Below, one piece after another: positions 8,439 to 15,351 of a DNA stretch of 59,329 nucleotides. The stretch's first letter is position 1; each line of letters begins with the position of its first letter. The DNA lies in NCBI GenBank assembly GCA_020847535.1, contig JADLBU010000123.1, positions 1 through 59,329 of the forward strand, written 5' to 3'. A program made the translations under genes and the position numbers. The notes below the pieces were generated by a model. It did no database searches. It saw nothing but the letters and a program-made list of their open reading frames with translations, and was not told the origin of the DNA. Source of the DNA: Phycisphaerales bacterium (GTDB taxonomy: Bacteria > Planctomycetota > Phycisphaerae > Phycisphaerales > UBA1924).

Positions 8439-9710
8439 TCAATAGGTGAAGTTGGCGTTGTGGTGGGTCGAGCCGGTCGAGTCGGGGGCGGCATCGCCCG
8501 AGATTGCCGCGCTGCCGGGGGTGGTGCGGTCGATGATGGGACCGACCACGTTGTTGGCGACGATGTCCCAGTTCAGGGTGTTCGCAGCGCATGTGTTGCG
8601 GACGATGAAGTTGCCCGCGGAATCCACATCTATTCCGCGGTCGGCGGTGGAGCAGAGGTTGCCCTCGATGCGATTGTCGGAGCTGGTGACATGGATGTTG
8701 GCGCCATCGCCGTTGAACCCGTTGCCGGTGCAGGTGTTGTTGCGGACGTTGCAGCGAACGCTGACGCGGATGCCGTCGAGATCGTTGGAGCGGGCCGTGC
8801 AGTCCGTGATCGTGCTGCCGGTCCCGGTGCCGATGCCATTGCCCGCGTTGCGGTAGGCGGTGCAGCCGATGATCGTGTTGCCCTCGAAGCCGCTGAAGCC
8901 ATCGGCGGAGTTCGCTTCGAACGAGCAGTTCTGGATGGTGCAACCCTGACCGGACGCGCCGTCGAGGTTGTTCGCAGCCGTGCTGTTGATGAGCGTGCAT
9001 CCCAGCCCGAGGTTGAATCCGGTTCCCGTGTTCGTCCGGGCGGTGCAGTCGTTGACGACGCATCCGGTGTTGACGCTGATTCCATCGCCCGCGTTTCCGG
9101 TGGCGATGCACGACGTGATGGTGCATGCCGCCGAAGTCAGGATCCCATCGCTTCCGTTGTCAAAGAACCGGCAATTGGTTGCGGAGCTGTACCATTCGAG
9201 GTAGACGCCGTAGCGGACGTTGGCGCCGATGCTGAGGTTCTCGATGGCGCTTGACGTGGGAGGGTGTCCGCTGTTGTAGATGAACTCGATGCCGCAATCG
9301 CCCCAGCGACGGATCGATCCGTTGCGGATGACGATACTTACACCATCGGAGGGTGTGACGGTGATGCCGTCGAACGCGCCCATGCCGACGGTCCCGAGCA
9401 TCTCGAACCCGCACAGGTCGAGCGTGACGCCGCTGGCGGCGATCTCGATGCCGCACTTGCCGGCCACGCCCGTGATGTTGCCGGTGAGGTAATAGCTGCC
9501 GGACTTGGAGATCCTGTACAGGCTGTCGGCATCTCCGGGCGTGTTGGCCGCGTTGATCGCCGTTCGGGGCTCGACCTCGGTCAGCGTCTTGTAAGACGGG
9601 GCGACCGGCCCGGCGGGCGGGTCAAGGGGGCCGGCGTGGGAGAAGATCGCGGCGGCGGCGATCATGCCTGCGGTCAGGGACAGGCACGCGAACAGATTGG
9701 TGCGGGACAC
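8439..9710 (-). CDS. Secreted right-handed parallel beta-helix protein
   Basis: GTG 9710 (ggag 7 bases upstream) gives an ideal signal peptide, SRTNLFACLSLTAGMIAAAA, ending near SHAG; the longer frame from 9764 would bury it. The mature part starts with a segment common in Phycisphaerae (EPRTAINAANTPGDADSLYR, then SGSYYLTGNITG). It then runs through about a dozen coils of the form xIxxCxAxxNxGDGI and NxCxxTxxxGxx, the classic PbH1/right-handed beta-helix pattern. Such folds are found in pectate lyases and many surface proteins. No catalytic residues are identifiable, so it may be a structural or adhesive exoprotein. Monocistronic. Confidence 0.75.
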   Translation of the reverse strand: MSRTNLFACLSLTAGMIAAAAIFSHAGPLDPPAGPVAPSYKTLTEVEPRTAINAANTPGDADSLYRISKSGSYYLTGNITGVAGKCGIEIAASGVTLDLCGFEMLGTVGMGAFDGITVTPSDGVSIVIRNGSIRRWGDCGIEFIYNSGHPPTSSAIENLSIGANVRYGVYLEWYSSATNCRFFDNGSDGILTSAACTITSCIATGNAGDGISVNTGCVVNDCTARTNTGTGFNLGLGCTLINSTAANNLDGASGQGCTIQNCSFEANSADGFSGFEGNTIIGCTAYRNAGNGIGTGTGSTITDCTARSNDLDGIRVSVRCNVRNNTCTGNGFNGDGANIHVTSSDNRIEGNLCSTADRGIDVDSAGNFIVRNTCAANTLNWDIVANNVVGPIIDRTTPGSAAISGDAAPDSTGSTHHNANFTY

Positions 9711-9839
9711 ATGGTCACTCCGCGCGGGATGAGGTTGAATTGGGGCCGGATCCCCGACCGGCACGCCAGTCGCAGTCTAAAGCCCGATGCGCAGGGAGCA
9801 AGAGAAATTACGGGGGTGGTGAGCCAGAATCGGGTTCTG

Positions 9840-10256
9840 TCAGCGATCGGAGGCTTCGGGGATCGCATCGAAGCACCACGCCGGAAGGCTTGCCTTGCTG
9901 CCAGCGAGCCTGCACTTGACCAACTTGCGGTTCTTGGTGTCGGGCTCGAGCTCGACCTGCGTCCACGGGATGGTGACATGCTTGGCGCGGAACCAGCGGA
10001 GGAAGCGCGTCGGGAACAGGTGCACGCCGGACTCATCGACGCCGATGTGGATGCACTTGCCGAAGTTGCTCATGCCGAACTTCATGTCCTGGAACTCGCG
10101 ATAGGGAGCGCCGGGAGTCAGCGGGACGGCGGGCGGGCACCTGCGGGCCAGGTGCCCGAAGCAACCGTCAACGATCGCGTGGATGATGGCGCAGACGACC
10201 ATGCTGTCGAAGAGGATGAAGCAGGCGATCAGGATGGCGGTCTGGATGCCTGTCAT
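9840..10256 (-). CDS. Small membrane-anchored hypothetical protein
   Basis: 138 residues from ATG 10256. One N-terminal hydrophobic helix (TAILIACFILFDSMVVCAII) is followed by a soluble domain with GKCIHIGVDESGVHLFPTRF and IPWTQVELEP, ending in a cysteine-containing strand. The second part looks like a PH-like or bPH-type fold (a strand giving the response at the membrane, then a xxIPWxxI motif), but the similarity is too weak to name a family. The gene sits downstream of the glutamate dehydrogenase on the same strand but behind a strong terminator, so it probably has its own promoter. Confidence 0.55.
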   Translation of the reverse strand: MTGIQTAILIACFILFDSMVVCAIIHAIVDGCFGHLARRCPPAVPLTPGAPYREFQDMKFGMSNFGKCIHIGVDESGVHLFPTRFLRWFRAKHVTIPWTQVELEPDTKNRKLVKCRLAGSKASLPAWCFDAIPEASDR

Positions 10257-10281
10257 GACGGTGTGTGAAATGCTACCAACG

Positions 10282-10306
10282 AAAAACCCCCGCTGGGGGC
10301 GGGGGT
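10282..10306 (-). terminator. Rho-independent terminator of the glutamate dehydrogenase gene
   Basis: On the minus strand an 8-bp perfect stem (ACCCCCGC with GCGGGGGT, 10299-10306 and 10286-10293) with a 5-base loop is followed at once by TTTTC. It lies 28 bases after the glutamate dehydrogenase stop codon. Confidence 0.8.
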
Positions 10307-10333
10307 CTGGATGATCGCGGGATTGAATCGACG

Positions 10334-11692
10334 TTACGGGAAGATGCCGCGGGCCGCGTAGCACTTGTGCAGGCGCTCGAGGGCGGCGATGTAGGCGGCG
10401 GTCCGCAGATCGCAGTCGTACTTCCGGCGGGCCGCGCGGGTTCGGTTGGCGGCATCGACCATGTGCTTGTTGAGCTCGGCATCGACCTTCTTGAGGTCCC
10501 AGGCGTGGAAGGTGAGGTTCTGGATCCACTCGAAGTAGGAGACGGTGACGCCGCCGGCGTTGCAGAGGATCGCCGGCAGCACCTCGATGCCGCGCTCCAG
10601 GAGGATGCGCTCACCGGCGGGCGTGGTGGGGGCGTTGGCGCCCTCGGCGATCACGGTGCAGTTGACCATTTGGGATTCGGTTTCCTGGACCATCTGCTCG
10701 AGAGCGGCGGGGATGAATACATCGACCTTGGCCTTGTAGAAGTCTTCCTTGGTGCAGGAGTCGGCGCCGGCGAACCCGCGGACGCCGCCGGTCTTGGCGA
10801 CGTGGTCGGCGAGGGCGACGGTGTCGATGCCCTTGTCGTTCTTGAGGAAGCCGGTGTGGTCGGCGACGGCGGTCATCTTGGCGCCCTTGGCGGCGAGGAT
10901 CCGGCCGGCCCACGAGCCGACGTTGCCGTATCCAAGGACGCTGAAGGTGATGTTGGCGATGTTGAGGCCGAGTTCGGGGAGCATGATCTCGAGGGTGTCG
11001 ACGACGCCCTGGCCGGTAGCCTTCTCGCGTCCGAGGGATCCGCCGGACTCGACGGGCTTGCCGGTGATGACGGCGTTGGGGTTCTTGCCGGCGGCCTCGG
11101 AGATGAAGGAATAGGTGTCGGCGATCCAGGCCATGTGCTGGGCGTTGGAGCCGACATCGGGGGCGGGGATGTCGTAATCGGGGCCGATGTTGTGGGCGAT
11201 CGCGGCGGTGAAGCGGCGGACGATGCGCTCCATCTCACCCTGGGAATGCTTGCGGGGATCGACCTTGATGCCGCCCTTGCCGCCGCCATAGGGGAGGCCG
11301 GCGAGCGAGCACTTCATGGTCATGAGGAATGAGAGGCTCTTGACATCATCGAGGTGGACATCGGGGTGGAAGCGCAGGCCGCCCTTGAAGGGGCCCAGGG
11401 CGTTGTTATGCTGGACGCGATAGCCCTTGAAGAGGCGGAAGCTCCCATCGTCCATGCGTACGGGGAAGTGGACCATGATCTCGTTCTTGGGCTGGGAGAG
11501 GATGATCTGGAACTCGTGCGGCAGGTTCATGACCTGCGCGGCGTAGAGCATGGAGCCGACGGTCTGGCGGTAGAGGTTGTTGGGATCGCTCGGGAGGCCG
11601 ACCTCATCGAAGACCGGGCTTGCGAAGTTGCTCGGTGGGATGTTCTTGGGGGTGTGGTGCTTCGATGCGGGGGGCTTGGCGAGGGTCGTCAT
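10334..11692 (-). CDS. gdhA: Glutamate dehydrogenase (Glu/Leu/Phe/Val family)
   Basis: Catalyses reversible oxidative deamination of glutamate to 2-oxoglutarate and ammonia with NAD(P), linking nitrogen and carbon metabolism in the cytosol. 452 residues from ATG 11692, the usual length of hexameric enzymes. Visible: the substrate-binding start GPFKGGLRFHP, the active-site lysine in LPYGGGKGGIKVDPR, the aspartate in IPAPDVGS, the Rossmann loop SVLGYGNVGSWAG, and EGANAPTTPA plus LPAILCNAGGVTVSYFEW near the C-terminus. Coenzyme preference cannot be read safely. It is transcribed alone, ends at a strong terminator and diverges from the gene at 11970. Confidence 0.95.
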   Translation of the reverse strand: MTTLAKPPASKHHTPKNIPPSNFASPVFDEVGLPSDPNNLYRQTVGSMLYAAQVMNLPHEFQIILSQPKNEIMVHFPVRMDDGSFRLFKGYRVQHNNALGPFKGGLRFHPDVHLDDVKSLSFLMTMKCSLAGLPYGGGKGGIKVDPRKHSQGEMERIVRRFTAAIAHNIGPDYDIPAPDVGSNAQHMAWIADTYSFISEAAGKNPNAVITGKPVESGGSLGREKATGQGVVDTLEIMLPELGLNIANITFSVLGYGNVGSWAGRILAAKGAKMTAVADHTGFLKNDKGIDTVALADHVAKTGGVRGFAGADSCTKEDFYKAKVDVFIPAALEQMVQETESQMVNCTVIAEGANAPTTPAGERILLERGIEVLPAILCNAGGVTVSYFEWIQNLTFHAWDLKKVDAELNKHMVDAANRTRAARRKYDCDLRTAAYIAALERLHKCYAARGIFP

Positions 11693-11969
11693 GGTGGTTT
11701 CCGATCTGGCTTCGAATGCTGTGATTGGGGAGATATCCGCCAATCCATCCCGGCCCGTCTGCACGGATCTCCCGGCCGGGGACCATCCTCGGGGATCCTG
11801 GCTCCCTCCAAGACAGAGCGGAATGCCAAAACCCGGGTCGGGACTGTATGAGCGGGGTCGGCGTGCGTAAACCCGGGATTGGATGATTCCGGGGGGGGGC
11901 AGGCGTGGCGTTCGGGGCCTATTTTCATTCCGTACTTATCGAACACCCACCCCCAGGAAAGACTTTCTG

Positions 11970-12344
11970 ATGCTCCTGTACTTTGCCAGCGATCTGCTGT
12001 GGGCGTCCAAGATCAAGGGGATCGCCGATGCCCTGGGGCTGCCGTGCCGGCCGGTGCGGACGGTGGAGATGCTCGAGGCGAGGCTGGGTGATTCCAAGCC
12101 GACGGCGATCCTGGTGGACCTGGACACGCCAGAGACGGCCCTTGCCTTGATCGGCCATCTGCGTGGCAGTGAGAGCAGGCCGGAAGGGCGAGCGGTACGG
12201 ATCGTGGCGTTCGGGCCGCACGTGGAAAAGCAGCTTTTTCAGAAGGCGCGGGATGCGGGGGCGGACGAGGTGATGGCGCGGGGCAGGCTTGAGCATCACC
12301 TTGTCGAGATCCTGCTGGGGCTTGCGGGCCGGGGCACGCACTAG
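11970..12344 (+). CDS. Receiver-like protein lacking the phosphorylation pocket
   Basis: 124 residues from ATG 11970, with aggaaa 10 bases before. The alternating pattern LYFASDLLWASKIKGIADAL, TAILVDLDTPE, VRIVAFGPHV and DAGADEVMARGRLEHHL follows a CheY-like receiver: beta1, beta3 with the aspartate site, beta4 and the alpha5 region. The DLD aspartate is there, but the acidic pair of beta1 is reduced to a single Asp, the beta4 Thr/Ser is replaced (AFG) and the lysine is replaced by arginine. It is therefore probably a pseudo-receiver that acts by protein contact rather than phosphorylation. It has no output domain. Divergent from the glutamate dehydrogenase gene. Confidence 0.6.
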   Translation: MLLYFASDLLWASKIKGIADALGLPCRPVRTVEMLEARLGDSKPTAILVDLDTPETALALIGHLRGSESRPEGRAVRIVAFGPHVEKQLFQKARDAGADEVMARGRLEHHLVEILLGLAGRGTH

Positions 12345-12552
12345 GTTTTGGGGGTTGATCCGGGCGCGCGTGAGTACGGCGGGGAAGGCCCGTTCACATC
12401 TCCGGGTCGCCCCGAGCCCGGGGGCTTGTGGATGCGCCCTGAGCGAGGCAAGCACGCAACGCCTGTCATTGTGATCGATCGATGCGGTCCTCGTGTCTCG
12501 GGTTGCTTCATTCCAGCGCGAGCTTGGGTGGGGCTTCACCGAGCACTCCTCC

Positions 12553-12593
12553 GCGGCCGGAACACCTGCCGGTTTCCGGCCGCTTTGCTTTTT
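12553..12593 (+). terminator. Intrinsic terminator or attenuator ahead of the flavoprotein gene
   Basis: A perfect 10-bp stem (gcggccggaa 12553-12562 with ttccggccgc 12574-12583, 11-base loop) is followed by tttgcttttt. It lies about 210 bases after the receiver-like gene and 60 bases before the flavoprotein start, so it could end the first transcript or attenuate the second. Confidence 0.7.
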
Positions 12594-12654
12594 GGGAAGT
12601 GCCGGAGGCGCGGCGAGACGGACTGGGGGGTGTCGGCGGATCTACCATCAAGGT

Positions 12655-13818
12655 GTGTATTCGCCAGACATCATCATCCTGGGGGCTGGGATTGTCGGGG
12701 CGGCGTGTGCGCGGCGGCTGGCGAGCGATGGTCATCGGGTGCTGGTGATCGATGCGGGTTCGCCGGGATCCGGGGCGACCGCGGCGGGGATGGGACATGT
12801 CGTTGTGATGGATGATTCGGAAGCGCAGTTTGCGCTGACGAGTTATTCGCAGCGGTTGTGGGATGAGCTTGAGCTGCCGGCAGAGGCGGATCGCCTTCGT
12901 TGCGGGACGTTGTGGCTCGCGGCGGATGAAGAGGAACTGGCGGCAACTCGGGCGAAGGCGGGTTTCTACCGCGCTCGCGGGGTTGAGGCGAATGTTCTCG
13001 ATGCCGCGAACCTGCGGGAGGCCGAACCCAACCTGCGGCATGGGCTTGCGGGGGCGCTCCTGATCCCATCGGACAGCGTGGTGTATCCGCCGGTGGTGGC
13101 CAAGTGGCTGCTGGATCAGGGGATCGCCAGGGGGGCGGCGGTCCGGCTGCACACGCGGGTGGCGCGGCTTGAGGGTCGAAGGGTGCGATTTGCCGATGGG
13201 CTGAGCATCGAAGCGCCGATCGTGATCAATGCGCTGGGGGCGTGGGCAAACTCGCTGACGCCGGGGCTGCCGATCCGCCGGCGCAAAGGGCACCTTGTGA
13301 TCACGGACCGCTATCCGGGCTTCTGCCGGCACCAGGTCATCGAGTTGGGGTACCTCAAGAACGCGCACGGGAGCGATGAGGATTCGGTGTCGTTCAACTT
13401 CCAGCCGCGCGGGAGCGGGCAGATGCTGCTGGGATCTTCACGGCAGTTTGATCCGGTGGGCATCGATGGGGTCGTGCGAGAGTTGGACAGTGGCGTGGAT
13501 GATGCGATGGCGTCGCGGATGATCCGGCGAGCGCTGGAGTACATGCCGGGGATCGGGGCGCTCAAGGGGATCCGGACGTGGACAGGGTTCCGCGCGGCGA
13601 CTCCGGATTCGCTGCCGTTGATCGGGGAGCATCCGGCGATCGAGGGGCTGTGGCTGGCGAGCGGGCATGAGGGGCTGGGGATCACGACATCGCTGGGGAC
13701 TGCGGAGTTGCTCGCTGACATGATCGCGGGAAAGCAAACGAAGATCCCGGCGGAGGCGTACAGCCCGGCGCGGAACTTCGATCATGTGCATGATGTTGTG
13801 AGCCGTAACGAGAAGTAG
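12655..13818 (+). CDS. FAD-dependent oxidoreductase of the D-amino-acid-oxidase family
   Basis: 387 residues from GTG 12655, chosen because the dinucleotide fold then starts at residue 6. The N-terminus reads DIIILGAGIVGAACARRLAS, the FAD-binding GxGxxG motif with the acidic end of beta2 in VLVIDAG. The ATAAGMGH segment is typical of DAO-fold enzymes. The C-terminal part has GIRTWTGFRAATPDSLPLIG and ASGHEGLGITTS, the family's second flavin contact. DAO enzymes oxidise amines or amino acids (glycine oxidase, DadA, HcnC, proline dehydrogenase beta). The exact substrate cannot be read, and no cyanide-synthase partner genes are nearby. Stand-alone gene. Confidence 0.85.
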   Translation: MYSPDIIILGAGIVGAACARRLASDGHRVLVIDAGSPGSGATAAGMGHVVVMDDSEAQFALTSYSQRLWDELELPAEADRLRCGTLWLAADEEELAATRAKAGFYRARGVEANVLDAANLREAEPNLRHGLAGALLIPSDSVVYPPVVAKWLLDQGIARGAAVRLHTRVARLEGRRVRFADGLSIEAPIVINALGAWANSLTPGLPIRRRKGHLVITDRYPGFCRHQVIELGYLKNAHGSDEDSVSFNFQPRGSGQMLLGSSRQFDPVGIDGVVRELDSGVDDAMASRMIRRALEYMPGIGALKGIRTWTGFRAATPDSLPLIGEHPAIEGLWLASGHEGLGITTSLGTAELLADMIAGKQTKIPAEAYSPARNFDHVHDVVSRNEK

Positions 13819-13820
13819 TG

Positions 13821-13912
13821 GACTCGGAGCCCCTGGCTTCAGCCAGGAGTCTGTGAGCATCCTTCCGTCAGTGGTGCTTGCAAGTCCAGCGACCGCCGGA
13901 TGAAGTCGGCGG
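13821..13912 (+). repeat. Palindromic intergenic repeat with two hairpins
   Basis: Between two converging genes lie two inverted repeats: cctggct-tc-agccagg (13832-13847, extended by gactc 13821-13825 with gagtc 13847-13851) and ccgccg with cggcgg (13893-13898, 13907-13912). There is no T-run, so it may be a REP-like dispersed repeat that also ends transcription from both sides. Confidence 0.5.
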
Positions 13913-13942
13913 CTCTGAGCACGCACGATGAGCACCCGCGCG

Positions 13943-14773
13943 TCACGCGCTGGTGGGCTCGGTTTCGGCGGGCGCTGCGGGAGGCGTTTCCTCGGCGGTC
14001 TCGGGAAATGCCGTGCGCTCCATCGCCAGGATCCAATCCTCCAGCGGGCTGAAGCGCAGCAGGTCGAGCATCACCTCGCGGCCGCCGAGCTGGGGGTGGC
14101 CGGGCTTGATCTTGAGGTAGACCAGGAACTTGTCCCACTTGCGTTTGTCGAAAACCTCGACATCGGAAGGGACAAGCGTTGCGCCGCTGGGCAGGTGCAG
14201 GCGCTGGGTCTCGGGCTCCCAGCCGTACCTGGTGCCCTTGACGACGGTGATGAGGCCGATGAGGTAGATGCCGACGCCGACGCCGACGGCGACGATGACC
14301 CACTGGGCGGGGATGTCGTACCAGCTCAGTTCATTGGCGCCGCTGGTCTTGCCGCTCGCGGTGCTCCATTCTGCCTTAAGCGTGTCGAGCGTGCGGCGGG
14401 CATCGGTGACGGTGGTGTACTCGGGCTTGAGCTTGCCGATGAGCTTGAGCTGCTGGAGCCAGGCGTACTTGGGGCGTTCTTCTTCGGAGAGGAAACCGGC
14501 TTCGATATGGTCGGTGAGCTGGGTGAATTCGGCGACCGGATCGGAGATGCTCGCCTTGGTGAGAAGGCTTCCATCCTGCTTGGCGTCAAGGATGGTGAGG
14601 TACTGCCACTGCGCGAAGGAGGCAGCACGTTCCCCGCGAGCGGGGTAGGCGACCAGGGCGTCGTAGAGCCCCCAGAGGCCGAAGCCGAACATGACGACGG
14701 CGATCACCACCATTTTGGTGAGCCATCCGCGGTTGATGGTCGTGGTCTGCATGCCTTCGGCCGCTGCGCTCAT
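13943..14773 (-). CDS. Two-helix membrane protein of unknown function
   Basis: 276 residues from ATG 14773 (gggatgg before the start). A first membrane helix (about 19-41, MVVIAVVMFGFGLWGLYDAL) is followed by a periplasmic helical domain of about 110 residues (WQYLTILDAKQ through TLDTLKAEW). A second helix (WVIVAVGVGVGIYLIGLITV) leads to a cytoplasmic beta-rich domain with LHLPSGATLVPSDVEVFDKR and a Pro/Glu/Thr tail. The cytoplasmic part resembles small PH-like modules, but no family can be named. Possibly in one unit with the short gene upstream at 14909-15172. Confidence 0.7.
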   Translation of the reverse strand: MSAAAEGMQTTTINRGWLTKMVVIAVVMFGFGLWGLYDALVAYPARGERAASFAQWQYLTILDAKQDGSLLTKASISDPVAEFTQLTDHIEAGFLSEEERPKYAWLQQLKLIGKLKPEYTTVTDARRTLDTLKAEWSTASGKTSGANELSWYDIPAQWVIVAVGVGVGIYLIGLITVVKGTRYGWEPETQRLHLPSGATLVPSDVEVFDKRKWDKFLVYLKIKPGHPQLGGREVMLDLLRFSPLEDWILAMERTAFPETAEETPPAAPAETEPTSA

Positions 14774-14908
14774 CGTTCCATCCCTCGCTCTAGTGCAAGA
14801 CCCCACCGCGAACCCATCCAGACAACACCCTGCACCGATGCCTTCCGCAACCCCTGAATCGACCCGCCGTGCTCGCCGCCCGGGCATCCTGCCCGCCGAT
14901 GACCAGGG

Positions 14909-15172
14909 TTAAGTGCCTGGTCGGCCTGCGCTGGCTGAACCCGGAACCGTGTTCACCTGATCCAGCGTCATCACCCACCAGGCCTCGGACAACTGACTGC
15001 CGTAGCTGGTCCCCATCAGGACCGAAAAGCCTCCCTCATCGACACGGCGGAGCGGGATCCGCGGGTACGCGCGACCCGATGCCAGGGCATCGGAAAGCCA
15101 CGCCGAATGCACCCGCCGGGCGACCTCGCCGCGCTCGGGAACGTGTGCTCGCCGGAAAGGGTTCCAGAGCAT
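14909..15172 (-). CDS. Short hypothetical protein
   Basis: 87 residues from ATG 15172: starts MLWNPFRRAHVPERGEVARR and has a compact predicted alpha/beta body with AYPRIPLRRVDEGGFSVLMG and EAWWVMTLDQVNTVP, then a short polar tail. Codon use matches neighbouring genes and the next gene follows on the same strand. No family is recognised. Similar short proteins with a central DGGFSxL strand occur as lone genes in Phycisphaerae, which is recollection rather than a computed match. Confidence 0.5.
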   Translation of the reverse strand: MLWNPFRRAHVPERGEVARRVHSAWLSDALASGRAYPRIPLRRVDEGGFSVLMGTSYGSQLSEAWWVMTLDQVNTVPGSASAGRPGT

Positions 15173-15230
15173 GCGGGGGCAGTGTATCACGCGGCGGCGG
15201 GGAGGGGGAGGGGGGCGGAGAGACCCGGAG

Positions 15231-15348
15231 TCAGAGAAGAAGAGACGGAGAGACAGAGAGACAGAGAGACAGAGAGACGAAGTGGAAGACCCCCAAAACG
15301 AGGGTCAGTTTCACTTCGTCTCTTCTTCTCTCTTTCTCTTTGTCTCTG
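15231..15348. repeat. GA-rich repeat forming a long purine/pyrimidine hairpin
   Basis: About 60 purine-rich bases (units of gagacaga repeated near 15245-15278) are followed, after a short gap, by a matching pyrimidine-rich run to 15348. The core pairs perfectly: agagacgaagtg (15273-15284) with cacttcgtctct (15312-15323), and gaccc (15288-15292) with gggtc (15302-15306). It lies only 4 bases after the end of the large hydrolase gene and could act as its transcript terminator or stabiliser. Confidence 0.7.
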
Positions 15349-15351
15349 GCC

